From positions 1-62,818 of the forward strand of contig NZ_CBRF02000028.1 of assembly GCF_000470315.2 (NCBI RefSeq): DNA of 62,818 nt, given 5' to 3'. A program made the position numbers and the translations under genes. Below the pieces are notes generated by a model that was given only the letters and a program-made list of their open reading frames with translations, was not told the DNA's origin and made no database searches. Below are positions 9,110 through 18,597 of the stretch, one piece after another. The DNA comes from Psychromonas sp. SP041. GTDB taxonomy: Bacteria > Pseudomonadota > Gammaproteobacteria > Enterobacterales > Psychromonadaceae. Position 1 is the stretch's first letter; each line of letters starts with the position of its first letter.

Positions 9110-9994
9110 TCAATTTCTAAAGGTCTCAATTAAGGTATCGATCATTTCCTGTGCGGCAATCGAAAGTGGGATTTTAGCTTTTGTGATGATGCCCACATGA
9201 CGAGAAATTATTGGCTGTGAAATCGGTAAACAAATGGCGCCTTGCTCACGCATTTGCGCCTCACATAATGCAGGGACAACAGCGACTCCTAACCCCTGAG
9301 AGACCATTTTCCCTACGGTTGCTAATTGGTGAGCATCAAAAGCAACATGTAATTCCATTCCTTCTTTCGCTAACGCCATTTCTATTAAATTACGTACACT
9401 GGAAGGTTTTTGTAAGGTGATAAACTCACATTCAAGTATCTGTTTCCATGTGAGTTCTTTCTCATTTTTGAGCGAACAATTCTGATGAGTCACTGCAATA
9501 AAGCGATCATTAAACAAGGCTTGAAAGTTTAAATCTTGTGTATTTTCTGGCTCAAAAGAAATGCCCATTTCAATATTTCCAGAACGTACCATTTCCACAA
9601 CTGTATCCGTTAATACATCGTGAATTTCGATGCTGATATTGGGGTTTTTTTGTCGATAATTCATCAACACTTTTGGTAATAAAGAGGCTGCAAAAGAGGG
9701 CATTGCCGCCAGTGCTATTTTCCCTCTATCTAATGTAAATCTCTGTTTTAGCTCATTTTCTACCGCATCCCATGAGGCAACTAAGGTCTTAGCCATGGAC
9801 AATAGTTGTTGCCCTTCTGCCGTCAATAAAGTGCTTCTTGTTGTGCGAGTAAATAGACGCCCACCTAAAGAGTCTTCTAAGCTCTTAATCGACAAACTTA
9901 CTGCGGGTTGTGACATGTGTACAAGGTTGCCTGCTTCGGCAAAACTTTGGGTCTGTGCGACGGCTAAAAATATACGAAGTTGTTTTACATTCAT
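9110..9994 (-). CDS. LysR family regulator next to the scoAB cluster
   Basis: A 294-residue LysR-type transcription factor. The N-terminal winged helix-turn-helix is clear (MNVKQLRIFLAVAQTQSFAEAGNLVHMSQPAVSLSIKSLEDSLGGRLFTR), followed by a periplasmic-binding-protein-like effector domain. It is divergent from scoA with about 100 bp between the starts, the classic arrangement for a LysR protein controlling its neighbour. I infer that it senses a CoA-pathway metabolite such as acetoacetate or a short-chain acid; the ligand cannot be read from sequence. Confidence 0.88.
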   Translation of the reverse strand: MNVKQLRIFLAVAQTQSFAEAGNLVHMSQPAVSLSIKSLEDSLGGRLFTRTTRSTLLTAEGQQLLSMAKTLVASWDAVENELKQRFTLDRGKIALAAMPSFAASLLPKVLMNYRQKNPNISIEIHDVLTDTVVEMVRSGNIEMGISFEPENTQDLNFQALFNDRFIAVTHQNCSLKNEKELTWKQILECEFITLQKPSSVRNLIEMALAKEGMELHVAFDAHQLATVGKMVSQGLGVAVVPALCEAQMREQGAICLPISQPIISRHVGIITKAKIPLSIAAQEMIDTLIETFRN

Positions 9995-10096
9995 AACAAA
10001 ACCAAATTAATAGATAAAAATAATAAATTTATTTAATGAATGAGTATGGGGCACACTGATAAAAATTAAAATGACATTGTATTTAAAGGTGGATCT

Positions 10097-10795
10097 ATGG
10101 CTGGTTTTGACAAAGTAGTGACAACATATGAAGACGCTATGAGTGGTTTACAAGATGGTATGACCGTACTCGCTGGTGGCTTTGGTTTATGTGGTATTCC
10201 TGAAAATCTGATTGCTGAAATTAAACGTCTACAAACAAAAAATCTAACTATCGTATCGAACAATTGTGGTGTCGATGGTTTTGGTTTAGGGATTTTGTTG
10301 GAAGACAAACAAGTAAGCAAGATGGTGTCATCTTATGTAGGTGAAAATGCCTTGTTTGAAAAGCAACTATTAAACGGTGAGCTAGATGTTGAGTTAACAC
10401 CACAAGGTACTTTAGCTGAAAAAATGCGTGCCGGTGGCGCAGGTATTCCCGCATTTTATACGGCAACCGGTGTTGGTACGCCAGTCGCAGAAGGTAAAGA
10501 TACGCGTTTCTTCAACGGACGTGAATATTTGTTAGAAGAATCAATCACCGGTGACTTTGCGATAGTGAAAGGGTGGAAAGCAGACCGTTACGGTAATGTA
10601 ATTTATCGTCATACGGCACAAAACTTTAATCCATTAGCTGCCACCGCAGGAAAAATAACCGTGGTTGAAGTGGAGGAGTTAGTTGAAGTAGGCGAACTTG
10701 ACCCTGCTCATATCCATACTCCTGGTATTTATGTTGACCGCGTGATTGTTGGTACGTTTGAAAAGCGTATTGAAAACCGTACAACAAGCGAATAA
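10097..10795 (+). CDS. scoA: 3-oxoacid CoA-transferase subunit A
   Basis: Alpha subunit of a succinyl-CoA:3-oxoacid (acetoacetate) CoA-transferase, which activates acetoacetate by moving CoA from a donor acyl-CoA. The glycine-rich CoA-binding segment [13 protein letters not shown] is at residues 28-40, and [14 protein letters not shown] and [10 protein letters not shown] are family blocks. Length of 232 residues matches ScoA/AtoD. It begins a plus-strand cluster scoA-scoB-thiolase-atoE. The donor, succinyl- or acetyl-CoA, cannot be decided from sequence. Confidence 0.9.
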   Translation: MAGFDKVVTTYEDAMSGLQDGMTVLAGGFGLCGIPENLIAEIKRLQTKNLTIVSNNCGVDGFGLGILLEDKQVSKMVSSYVGENALFEKQLLNGELDVELTPQGTLAEKMRAGGAGIPAFYTATGVGTPVAEGKDTRFFNGREYLLEESITGDFAIVKGWKADRYGNVIYRHTAQNFNPLAATAGKITVVEVEELVEVGELDPAHIHTPGIYVDRVIVGTFEKRIENRTTSE

Positions 10796-10799
10796 TGCT

Positions 10800-10895
10800 T
10801 TTGTAGTTAGATATAAACTGAGTTCAAGACATATTTAGTCCAATACATATTTCGTTCAATACTTAATTCAATACATGCTTAGTTCAATGCATATT
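10800..10895. repeat. Degenerate tandem repeat between scoA and scoB
   Basis: Units like TTCAATACATATTTAG recur four to five times with changes. The block fills almost the whole scoA-scoB gap, which in relatives is short. Confidence 0.5.
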
Positions 10896-10908
10896 TATAG
10901 GTGATTTT

Positions 10909-11565
10909 ATGGCACTTTCTCGAGATCAAATGGCCATTCGCGTGGCACGTGAGTTACAAGATGGTTACTACGTTAATTTAGGAATAGGTATTCCAACATT
11001 AGTGGCTAACTTTATACCGGACGGTATGGACGTGATGTTGCAATCTGAAAATGGTTTATTAGGGATGGGGATGTTTCCTAGTGAAGCGAATGTGGATGCA
11101 GACATGATCAATGCAGGTAAACAAACCGTAACAGCAGTATCTGGCAGTTCTATTTTTTCATCAGCAGAGTCTTTTGCCATGATCCGTGGTGGTCATGTTG
11201 ATTTAACCGTATTAGGTGCTTTTGAAGTGGATGTGAGTGGCAACATCGCCTCATGGATGATTCCCAATAAGTTAATAAAAGGCATGGGTGGCGCAATGGA
11301 TTTAGTGGCGGGTGCCGACAACATTATTGTCACCATGACCCACGCTTCTAAAGGCGGTGACTCTAAATTATTAGAGGTTTGTTCATTACCCTTAACAGGT
11401 AAAGGCTGCATTAAAAAAGTCTTAACTGATTTAGCTTGGTTAGAAATTGAAAATGGGGCTTTTGTTTTAAAAGAACGAGCACCGGGTGTGTCGATAGAAG
11501 AAATTCAAGCTAAAACTCAGGGACGTTTAATTGTGCCTGACCATGTCCCTGAGATGGTGTTTTAA
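10909..11565 (+). CDS. scoB: 3-oxoacid CoA-transferase subunit B
   Basis: Beta subunit of the same CoA-transferase, 218 residues. It carries the active-site glutamate motif SENGLLGMG (around residues 45-53), whose Glu forms the covalent CoA thioester, and GIGIPTLVANFIP near the N-terminus. ATG 10909 follows TAGGTGATTTT. It is separated from scoA by a 113-bp gap made of degenerate repeats, yet the two must form one enzyme, so co-transcription is expected. Confidence 0.92.
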   Translation: MALSRDQMAIRVARELQDGYYVNLGIGIPTLVANFIPDGMDVMLQSENGLLGMGMFPSEANVDADMINAGKQTVTAVSGSSIFSSAESFAMIRGGHVDLTVLGAFEVDVSGNIASWMIPNKLIKGMGGAMDLVAGADNIIVTMTHASKGGDSKLLEVCSLPLTGKGCIKKVLTDLAWLEIENGAFVLKERAPGVSIEEIQAKTQGRLIVPDHVPEMVF

Positions 11566-11650
11566 GTTATCAGTTATTTTCAGTAAAGCAGTTATTTTTA
11601 GCGAAGCTGTTATGTCTAGTAAAAGAGTTATTTTGAGTAAAGAGGTCATT
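11566..11650. repeat. Degenerate tandem repeat before the thiolase
   Basis: AGTAAAGCAGTTATTTT-like units occur about four times between scoB and the thiolase. The repeat happens to keep the thiolase frame open upstream of its true start. Confidence 0.5.
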
Positions 11651-12826
11651 ATGGAAATTGTTATTGTTGCTGCGGGTCGTTCACCTATTGGGGCTTTTAA
11701 CGGTGCCTTATCGTCATTAAGCGCAGTGGAATTAGGCCGTCAAGTGTTAGCGTCGATGCTATTAAAACAACCTATTTTAAAACAACATATCGATGAAGTT
11801 ATTTTAGGGCAAGTGCTAACCGCGGGCTGTGGTCAAAACCCTGCTCGTCAAACGGCGGTACATGCTGGGCTCGCTCATTCAGTTTCTGCCATGACCATTA
11901 ATAAAGTCTGTGGTTCAGGCCTAAAAGCAGTCCAGCTCGCCGCACAAGCAATAGCCAATGGTGATGCTGAAATGGTGGTTGCTGGTGGACAAGAAAGTAT
12001 GAGTCAAGCTGCACACGTTTTACCACAAAGCCGACATGGCAAAAAAATGGGTAACTGGTCGTTAGTCGATACCATGGTAAGTGACGGTTTATGGGATGCA
12101 TTTAACGATTATCACATGGGACAAACGGCTGAAAATATTGCTGAACGCTGGCAGTTTACACGCAGTGAGCAAGATACCTTTGCAGCGCAATCACAACAAA
12201 AAGCCGCACAAGCACAAGCCGCAGGGCAATTCGTTGAAGAGATTGTCCCTATTAGTATTCCTCAACGTAAAGGTGAGGCGATTATTGTTGATCAAGACGA
12301 GCAAATTCGTCCTAACAGTAGCGTAGAGGGTTTAGCTAAGTTACGTCCTGCTTTTGCAAAAGATGGCACAGTGACGGCGGGTAACTCATCAACGCTTAAC
12401 GACGGTGCGGCGATGGTGATCGTCACCTCTAAACAAAAAGCACTGGCATTAGGGTTACCAATATTAGCAACCATTACAGCTTCAGCAAGTGCGGGTGTAG
12501 CGCCGGAAATTATGGGTGTTGGCCCAATCGAAGCGACTAAAAAAGCACTGATTAAAGCGGCATGGACAATTGATGACTTAGAGGTTGTAGAAGCGAATGA
12601 AGCCTTTGCCGTACAAGCGATGACGGTCAATAAAGAGCTTAAGCTAGATACCAACAAAGTGAATGTTAACGGTGGAGCAATTGCATTGGGTCACCCCATT
12701 GGTGCATCAGGTTGTCGTATTTTAGTGACTCTAATACATGAAATGAAGCGCAGGGAATTGAATAAAGGATTAGCTACGCTTTGTATCGGTGGCGGAATGG
12801 GCGTCGCGATGTTGTTGTCCCGCTAA
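11651..12826 (+). CDS. atoB: Acetyl-CoA acetyltransferase (thiolase)
   Basis: Cleaves acetoacetyl-CoA with CoA into two acetyl-CoA, or runs in reverse. The nucleophilic cysteine lies in NKVCGSGLKAVQLA (near residue 88), the catalytic histidine in GGAIALGHPIGASGCRI and the second cysteine in CIGGGMGVAML. The frame is open from 11531, but the extra residues are translated degenerate repeats. ATG 11651 has AGAGGT ahead and yields 391 residues, the usual thiolase length, with the normal start MEIVIVAAGRSPIG. With scoAB it converts acetoacetate to acetyl-CoA. The gene symbol follows function; it could equally be called phaA. Confidence 0.9.
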   Translation: MEIVIVAAGRSPIGAFNGALSSLSAVELGRQVLASMLLKQPILKQHIDEVILGQVLTAGCGQNPARQTAVHAGLAHSVSAMTINKVCGSGLKAVQLAAQAIANGDAEMVVAGGQESMSQAAHVLPQSRHGKKMGNWSLVDTMVSDGLWDAFNDYHMGQTAENIAERWQFTRSEQDTFAAQSQQKAAQAQAAGQFVEEIVPISIPQRKGEAIIVDQDEQIRPNSSVEGLAKLRPAFAKDGTVTAGNSSTLNDGAAMVIVTSKQKALALGLPILATITASASAGVAPEIMGVGPIEATKKALIKAAWTIDDLEVVEANEAFAVQAMTVNKELKLDTNKVNVNGGAIALGHPIGASGCRILVTLIHEMKRRELNKGLATLCIGGGMGVAMLLSR

Positions 12827-12840
12827 ATACATCGATTCAG

Positions 12841-12878
12841 CTTATTCGCGTTATTGAGTATGTCTTAACGCGAATAAG
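12841..12878. terminator. 13-bp perfect hairpin after the thiolase
   Basis: CTTATTCGCGTTA (12841-12853) and its exact reverse complement (12866-12878) flank a 12-base loop. There is no strong T-run, so it may be a terminator, attenuator or mRNA stabiliser between the thiolase and atoE. Confidence 0.5.
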
Positions 12879-13228
12879 TTATTGCTGAAGAGTGTCGTCA
12901 GAAAGCTATTTTTTCAGAAAAGGTCGCTTTTAAAGCCAGTATTAGAAAGTCATTGTTAGAAGATCATTCTTAGTAATATAAAGTATGAAAGCACTGAAAA
13001 GTAATAAAACTCTTAGTTCAAGATCAGTTTTTAATTCAATTGTCGGTCGTTATTTTAACTGCCACGACATTCTTAGTAATTAGCTATCAATAGTTATTAA
13101 TCAGCAATCAGCATAAGCAGTAATACAAATAAAATGTCGAATTCTATCAACGCAACTAATGGCGTTTTATTAGCGATCCTCGTTAATAGATCGTCAATAC
13201 GCTAACAACATATAATAAGGAAATTGTT
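12879..13228. other. Intergenic region before atoE
   Basis: No gene. Loose repeats of AGTTATTAATCAGCAATCAG-like words appear around 13080-13115. AAGGAAATTGTT before 13229 is the likely atoE ribosome site. Confidence 0.4.
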
Positions 13229-14686
13229 ATGAATACCAACGTAGCACAACTCAGTCTATTACAAAGATTAAGCAAGTTTTTTGTGACGCTACTTCAGCGT
13301 TATCTCCCTGATCCCTTTATTTTTGCGATTGTATTAACCTTAGTGGTGTTTGTATTAGTGATGCCAAGTACAGGGCAAAGTCCAATACAAGTTGTTGATG
13401 CTTGGGCTGGTGGTTTTTGGAAACTATTAACCTTCTCAATGCAAATGGCAATGGTGGTGGTGACTGGGCATGCGATGGCGAGTGCACCTGCGTTTAAAAG
13501 TAAATTAGCGGTATTGGCTAGTATTGCTAAAACACCGAACCAAGCCATTTTATTAGTGACCTTTATTAGTGCGATCGCTTGTTGGATCAACTGGGGATTT
13601 GGTTTGGTAGTTGGTGCTATCTTTGCTCGTGAAATTGCGTCACGCGTAAGGGGCGTTGATTACCGCTTATTAATTGCTTCTGCGTATAGCGGATTTTTAT
13701 TTTGGCATGCAGGGTTATCAGGTTCGATTCCTTTAGCCTTAGCAAGTGGTACTAACTTGAGTGCTGTGACTAATGGTGCGGTGACGTCACCTATTCCAAC
13801 TTCTGAAACGATTTTCTCGACCATGAATTTGACAATTCTTGCGGTGATGTTAATTACTATTCCAATTTTGAATCGCTTAATGCATCCCGTTGGAAAGGAT
13901 ATTATCACCATTGATGCACAGTTATTAAAAGAACAAGCTGTGCTGCAAGCTAATGGGCAGGGTAAAGAGTCAAAAGGCAAAAACTTTCAAGGTAAAGAGT
14001 TACAGGCTGAAGCGTTAAACAATCAAGAATCGGAATCTAAGGAAAAAATGACGCCTGCCGAACGTCTTGAAAATAGTCGTATTTTATCATTGTTATTAGG
14101 TGCGATGGGGTTCACTTATATTATCTATTACTTTATTAACAATGGCTTTGCACTTAATCTTAATATTGTTAATTTCACTTTCTTATTCTCTGCAATTTTA
14201 TTGCATGGTACGCCTAAAAGCTTATTAAACTCTGTCTCTCAAGGTGCTAAAAATTGTTCGGGGATCTTATTACAGTTTCCGTTCTACGCAGGCATCATGG
14301 GTATGATGACAGCAACTGGTGATTCAGGATCTTCACTGGCGGGTATTATCTCTGCAGGATTCGTATCTATTTCAAATGAGACTACTTTCCCTGTTTTTAC
14401 TTTCTTAAGTGCAGGTATTGTTAACTTCTTTGTACCGTCTGGTGGTGGTCAATGGGCAGTTCAAGCACCGATTATGATGCCAGCGGGCGCTGCATTAGGC
14501 GTTGATGCTGCGAAAACAGCAATGGCAATAGCTTGGGGTGATGCATGGACTAATATGATCCAGCCATTTTGGGCTTTACCTGCGTTAGCAATCGCAGGTT
14601 TAGGGGCTAAAGATGTAATGGGGTATTGTATTATGGCGTTATTCGGTTCGGGCGTGATTATTTCACTTGGCTTGTTAGTGTTTTAA
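13229..14686 (+). CDS. atoE: Short-chain fatty acid / acetoacetate transporter AtoE
   Basis: An inner-membrane permease of the AtoE family, expected to take up short-chain fatty acids. The opening LQRLSKFFVTLLQRYLPDPFIFAIVLTL and late block FFVPSGGGQWAVQAPIMMPA are family marks. It has about ten to twelve hydrophobic segments. A hydrophilic, Lys/Glu/Gln-rich loop at residues 230-280 (GQGKESKGKNFQGKELQ...) makes it somewhat longer (485) than many relatives; the loop looks repeat-derived. It ends the scoAB-thiolase cluster, supplying substrate for it. Confidence 0.9.
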   Translation: MNTNVAQLSLLQRLSKFFVTLLQRYLPDPFIFAIVLTLVVFVLVMPSTGQSPIQVVDAWAGGFWKLLTFSMQMAMVVVTGHAMASAPAFKSKLAVLASIAKTPNQAILLVTFISAIACWINWGFGLVVGAIFAREIASRVRGVDYRLLIASAYSGFLFWHAGLSGSIPLALASGTNLSAVTNGAVTSPIPTSETIFSTMNLTILAVMLITIPILNRLMHPVGKDIITIDAQLLKEQAVLQANGQGKESKGKNFQGKELQAEALNNQESESKEKMTPAERLENSRILSLLLGAMGFTYIIYYFINNGFALNLNIVNFTFLFSAILLHGTPKSLLNSVSQGAKNCSGILLQFPFYAGIMGMMTATGDSGSSLAGIISAGFVSISNETTFPVFTFLSAGIVNFFVPSGGGQWAVQAPIMMPAGAALGVDAAKTAMAIAWGDAWTNMIQPFWALPALAIAGLGAKDVMGYCIMALFGSGVIISLGLLVF

Positions 14687-14898
14687 TTAAGCCATTTACT
14701 CATTAAAACATTAAATCACTAACCTATGTCTACGGCGTTAAATTAGTTTATAAGCTTTAGTTTTAGCTTTTAACGTTGTAGGCATGATCAATCACTAACA
14801 ACCAATCTCCAATAAACAATCACTAATAATTAATATTAAAAGTTGAGCATTAAACAAGCTACGATCTGTTTTTTATTGTTCTGTTATTTTGTATTTTA

Positions 14899-15843
14899 TT
14901 ATTCGGTATTAACTGCACCTTCATTGAAGGTACCTTGCATTAAGTGTGCAGTTACAAACTCAGTGAATACTTTTAAGCGAGAGGGCATGTATTTATTTTG
15001 TGCATATTGCATTGCTATCACACCTGCGTAATTACCTTTAATTTCCCAATCCGAAAGCACGTCAACCACTTCATTTTTTTGTAGTGCATTTTTAATCACA
15101 AAGTCAGGGAAGATGCCAATCCCAAAACCATCTTTAACACCATTTAAACGCATCTGAGAATGATTGACGGCATAGCGTCCAGAAACAGCGATTACATGCC
15201 TTTCCTCTTTTTTCATAAACTCCCATATATGGTCGATGGCCGTTTCACCTAAATACAAACAATCATGCTCTGACAATTGTTGTGGATGAGTCGGGCAGCC
15301 TCTGTTTTTTATATAGTCGGGGCTTGCACAGAGTTTTAAATGCACCTTACCGATCTCTTTCATTATCAACCCTTCAGAGGGTTTATCGGTTAAGCGAAAT
15401 ACCACATCAATGCCTTGCGCTATCATATCGATATCACCGTCTGACGCTCTTAGCTTTAACTGAATTTTTGGGTATCTAGTTAAAAAAGGAGTGACTAGTG
15501 GCTGCAATACAATAGTTAAAAATGCTTTTGGTGCTGCAACGGTTAACGTTCCAGAAGGCACGGTATGTTCTAAACTAGAGATATCAATGGCCTGTTGAGC
15601 GGCTTCAACAATGATCGTTGATTGTTGGTATATTTTTTTACCCGCGTCGGTGATCAATAAGCGACGCGTGGTTCGCTCAAACAACTTTACCGATAGTGCA
15701 CTTTCTAAACGCGTAATCAATTTGCTTAAAGCGGAAGGTGTTACCCCTAGCTTTTTGGCTGCCGTTGTAAAGCTTCCTTCATTCACCACAACAATAAAAG
15801 TGGCTAAATCGGGTAATAAAGTAATTAGTTTATTTGTGACCAT
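14899..15843 (-). CDS. LysR family regulator next to kbl-tdh
   Basis: A 314-residue LysR-type regulator with N-terminal helix-turn-helix (LPDLATFIVVVNEGSFTTAAKKLGVTPSALSKLITRLESALSVKLFERTTRRLLITDAGK) and an effector domain. It resembles the group that often controls divergent neighbours. It is divergent from kbl-tdh with a 180-bp gap, so threonine catabolism is the natural candidate target, and it is convergent with atoE. The target is inference only. Confidence 0.87.
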   Translation of the reverse strand: MVTNKLITLLPDLATFIVVVNEGSFTTAAKKLGVTPSALSKLITRLESALSVKLFERTTRRLLITDAGKKIYQQSTIIVEAAQQAIDISSLEHTVPSGTLTVAAPKAFLTIVLQPLVTPFLTRYPKIQLKLRASDGDIDMIAQGIDVVFRLTDKPSEGLIMKEIGKVHLKLCASPDYIKNRGCPTHPQQLSEHDCLYLGETAIDHIWEFMKKEERHVIAVSGRYAVNHSQMRLNGVKDGFGIGIFPDFVIKNALQKNEVVDVLSDWEIKGNYAGVIAMQYAQNKYMPSRLKVFTEFVTAHLMQGTFNEGAVNTE

Positions 15844-16023
15844 GATTCACCAATGGTTTTCCATTTTATAGGCTAATAGTTGTAATCGGTTTCAATTAGA
15901 ATCTGTTTATTCGATTTTATTATACTTTTTATCAATAACATTTATATGTCGCATTCTTTATAAAAGGATTCTTTATAAAGAAAAATAACAGCTAAACGAT
16001 AACCACTTAAAGAAGGAAATATG

Positions 16024-17229
16024 ATGTCTTCTACATTTTATGCACAAATCAAAACACAAATAGAAACAGTAAAGAGCGAAGGATTATATAAATCAGAACG
16101 TATTATTACTTCTGCGCAAAAAGCCGCTGTTTCAATTTCTACAGGGCAGGAAGTATTAAACTTTTGTGCCAATAACTATTTAGGTTTAGCCAATCATGAA
16201 ACGCTTATTCAAGCGGCAAAAGACGGCATGGATGAACATGGTTTTGGGATGGCATCAGTACGTTTCATTTGTGGTACGCAAGATTCACATAAAGTATTAG
16301 AGCAAAAGCTATCTACTTTTTTAGGCAAAGAAGACACCATTCTTTACACCTCATGTTTTGATGCCAATACCGGTTTATTTGAAACTATTTTAGGTAAAGA
16401 AGATGCGATTATTTCAGATGCGTTAAACCATGCTTCTATTATTGATGGTGTTCGTTTATGTAAAGCAATGCGTTTTCGTTATGCTAACAACGACATGACA
16501 GAGCTTGAACAACAATTGATTGCTGCCAAAGAAGCGGGTGCTCGTCATACCCTTATTGTTACTGATGGTGTGTTCTCAATGGATGGCGTAGTGGCAAACC
16601 TACCGGCTATTTGCGATTTAGCTGAACAATATGACGCATTGGTGATGGTTGACGATTCTCATGCCGTTGGGTTCATGGGTGACAATGGAGCAGGTACCCA
16701 TGAATACCATGACGTGATTGACCGAATTGATATTATTACTGGTACGTTAGGTAAAGCGATGGGCGGTGCCTCGGGCGGTTATACCTCAGGCAAAAAAGAA
16801 GTTATCGATTGGTTACGTCAACGATCTCGGCCCTATCTTTTTTCTAACTCGGTAGCACCTGCGATTGTATCAGCGTCTATTCGGGTGCTTGATTTACTCG
16901 CTGAATCTGGACATTTACGCACCAAACTATGGGAAAACTCAACGCACTTCCGTACCCGCATGGAAGCTGCTGGGTTTACCATGGGAGGGGCTGACCATGC
17001 GATTATTCCTATTATGTTGGGTGATGCCAAAGTCGCTGCTGAGTTTGCTGAACGTGCATTAGTTTTAGGTATTTACGTGGTGGCTTTCTCTTTCCCTGTA
17101 GTGCCTAAAGGGAAAGCTCGTATTCGTACACAAATGTCTGCCGCGCATTCTCGTGAACAACTTGATACCGCGATTGATGCGTTTATTAAAGTTGGGCAAG
17201 AGATGGAGTTAATTGGTCATGAAAATTAA
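16024..17229 (+). CDS. kbl: Glycine C-acetyltransferase (2-amino-3-ketobutyrate CoA ligase)
   Basis: A PLP enzyme that splits 2-amino-3-ketobutyrate with CoA into glycine and acetyl-CoA. Nearly every block of E. coli Kbl is present: [41 protein letters not shown], and the PLP lysine in [14 protein letters not shown]. Two ATG codons (16021, 16024) compete; the second has better spacing to AAGGA and gives MSSTFY, aligning with the E. coli start, about 401 residues. The 3' end overlaps tdh by 11 bp, so the two are translationally coupled. Confidence 0.95.
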   Translation: MSSTFYAQIKTQIETVKSEGLYKSERIITSAQKAAVSISTGQEVLNFCANNYLGLANHETLIQAAKDGMDEHGFGMASVRFICGTQDSHKVLEQKLSTFLGKEDTILYTSCFDANTGLFETILGKEDAIISDALNHASIIDGVRLCKAMRFRYANNDMTELEQQLIAAKEAGARHTLIVTDGVFSMDGVVANLPAICDLAEQYDALVMVDDSHAVGFMGDNGAGTHEYHDVIDRIDIITGTLGKAMGGASGGYTSGKKEVIDWLRQRSRPYLFSNSVAPAIVSASIRVLDLLAESGHLRTKLWENSTHFRTRMEAAGFTMGGADHAIIPIMLGDAKVAAEFAERALVLGIYVVAFSFPVVPKGKARIRTQMSAAHSREQLDTAIDAFIKVGQEMELIGHEN

Positions 17230-18253
17230 AGCGTTAGCTAAATTAAAGCCTGAACAAGGGCTGTGGATGACTGACGTTGAAAAGCCTGAAGTTGGGCATA
17301 ATGATTTGCTTATTCGCATTAAAAAGACAGCAATTTGTGGCACTGACATCCATATTTATAATTGGGATGAATGGGCGCAACAAACTATTCCTGTTCCTTT
17401 AGTGGTTGGTCATGAATACGTTGGTGAAGTGGTTGGCATGGGGCAAGAGGTTCGCGGTTTTAAACTCGGCGACCGTGTTTCTGGAGAAGGACATATTACC
17501 TGTGGACATTGCCGTAATTGTCGTTGTGGTCGAACTCATCTTTGCCGTAATACAAGTGGCGTAGGTGTTAACAGAACGGGGGCATTTTCTGAATTTTTAG
17601 TATTGCCTGCGTTTAATGCTTTTAAGATTCCTGATCAAATTTCAGATGATCTTGCGTCTATTTTTGACCCTTTTGGTAACGCAGTTCATACGGCTTTATC
17701 ATTTGATTTAGTGGGTGAAGATGTGTTGATTACTGGTGCTGGCCCGATAGGCATTATGGCCGCAGCAGTTGCAAAACATGTGGGTGCTCGTCATGTGGTG
17801 ATCACTGATGTTAACCAATACCGTCTAGATCTTGCTAAAAAAATGGGCGTTACACGTGCCGTTAATGTGAAAGATGAAAAGCTAGAAGACGTGATATCTG
17901 AATTGGGTATGACAGAAGGTTTTGATGTGGGACTAGAAATGTCTGGTAACCCATCTGCGTTTAATAGCATGTTAAAAAATATGAACCATGGTGGTAAGGT
18001 CGCTTTGTTAGGCATTCCACCTTCAGATATGGCAATCGATTGGAATCAGGTTATCTTTAAAGGGTTAGTGATCAAAGGTATTTATGGTCGTGAGATGTTT
18101 GAAACGTGGTACAAAATGGCTAGCCTTATTCAATCTGGCTTAGATTTAACGCCTATCATTACACATCATTTTAGCGTGGATGATTTCCAAAAAGGTTTCG
18201 ATATGATGCGTTCTGGTAAATCAGGAAAAGTGATTTTAGACTGGGAAAAATAG
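17219..18253 (+). CDS. tdh: L-threonine 3-dehydrogenase
   Basis: A zinc- and NAD-dependent enzyme oxidising threonine to 2-amino-3-ketobutyrate, the substrate of Kbl encoded just upstream. The catalytic zinc site is in [15 protein letters not shown] and GHEYVGEVV, the structural zinc cysteines are in [15 protein letters not shown], and the Rossmann motif is [13 protein letters not shown] 17219 lies inside the end of kbl; a TTG six bases earlier is in frame but less likely. The resulting 344 residues match the family (341 in E. coli). Confidence 0.95.
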   Translation: MKIKALAKLKPEQGLWMTDVEKPEVGHNDLLIRIKKTAICGTDIHIYNWDEWAQQTIPVPLVVGHEYVGEVVGMGQEVRGFKLGDRVSGEGHITCGHCRNCRCGRTHLCRNTSGVGVNRTGAFSEFLVLPAFNAFKIPDQISDDLASIFDPFGNAVHTALSFDLVGEDVLITGAGPIGIMAAAVAKHVGARHVVITDVNQYRLDLAKKMGVTRAVNVKDEKLEDVISELGMTEGFDVGLEMSGNPSAFNSMLKNMNHGGKVALLGIPPSDMAIDWNQVIFKGLVIKGIYGREMFETWYKMASLIQSGLDLTPIITHHFSVDDFQKGFDMMRSGKSGKVILDWEK

Positions 18254-18259
18254 TGGATT

Positions 18260-18420
18260 TGTTGATTGTTAATACTGCTACTGGCTGAGTAATACTGGTC
18301 GATGTGGCTGCTTGAAACTGCTGCTGGTTAATACTGTTAGTTAATATTGCTGCTGGTCGCTGTTACTGGTTGTCACTACTCGTTAATCATGTTGCTGGTT
18401 GAAACTGCTGTTAGCTTATA
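18260..18420. repeat. Degenerate CTGCTGGTTAATACTG-type tandem repeat
   Basis: After tdh, words such as CTGCTGGTTAATACTG, ATTGCTGCTGGTC and GTTGCTGGTTGAAACTG recur at least six times with changes. It is non-coding and one of several decaying intergenic repeats in the window. Confidence 0.6.
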
Positions 18421-18480
18421 GTTAGTCATAAGTACTAAAAGGTTTTCATTGGTCGAATACACTGAAAACTAGTTAAACAT

Positions 18481-18516
18481 TGATACCATTCCGAAAAATC
18501 AATCGGAATGGTATCA
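18481..18516. terminator. 14-bp perfect hairpin between tdh and the phosphatase
   Basis: TGATACCATTCCGA (18481-18494) is matched exactly by its reverse complement at 18503-18516 with an 8-base loop. It lies between two convergent genes, fitting a bidirectional terminator, though no long T-run follows. Confidence 0.55.
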
Positions 18517-18597
18517 GCTTAATGTCGATGTATAGTTATAGTCGTTATAGAAGTTATAGAAATTATAATCGCTATTGCCGCTATGTTTAAGCTCAGT

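Noticed and set aside
11531..11650. 40-residue N-terminal extension of the thiolase
   Set aside because: It translates degenerate tandem repeats; ATG 11651 has a ribosome site and gives the standard thiolase start.
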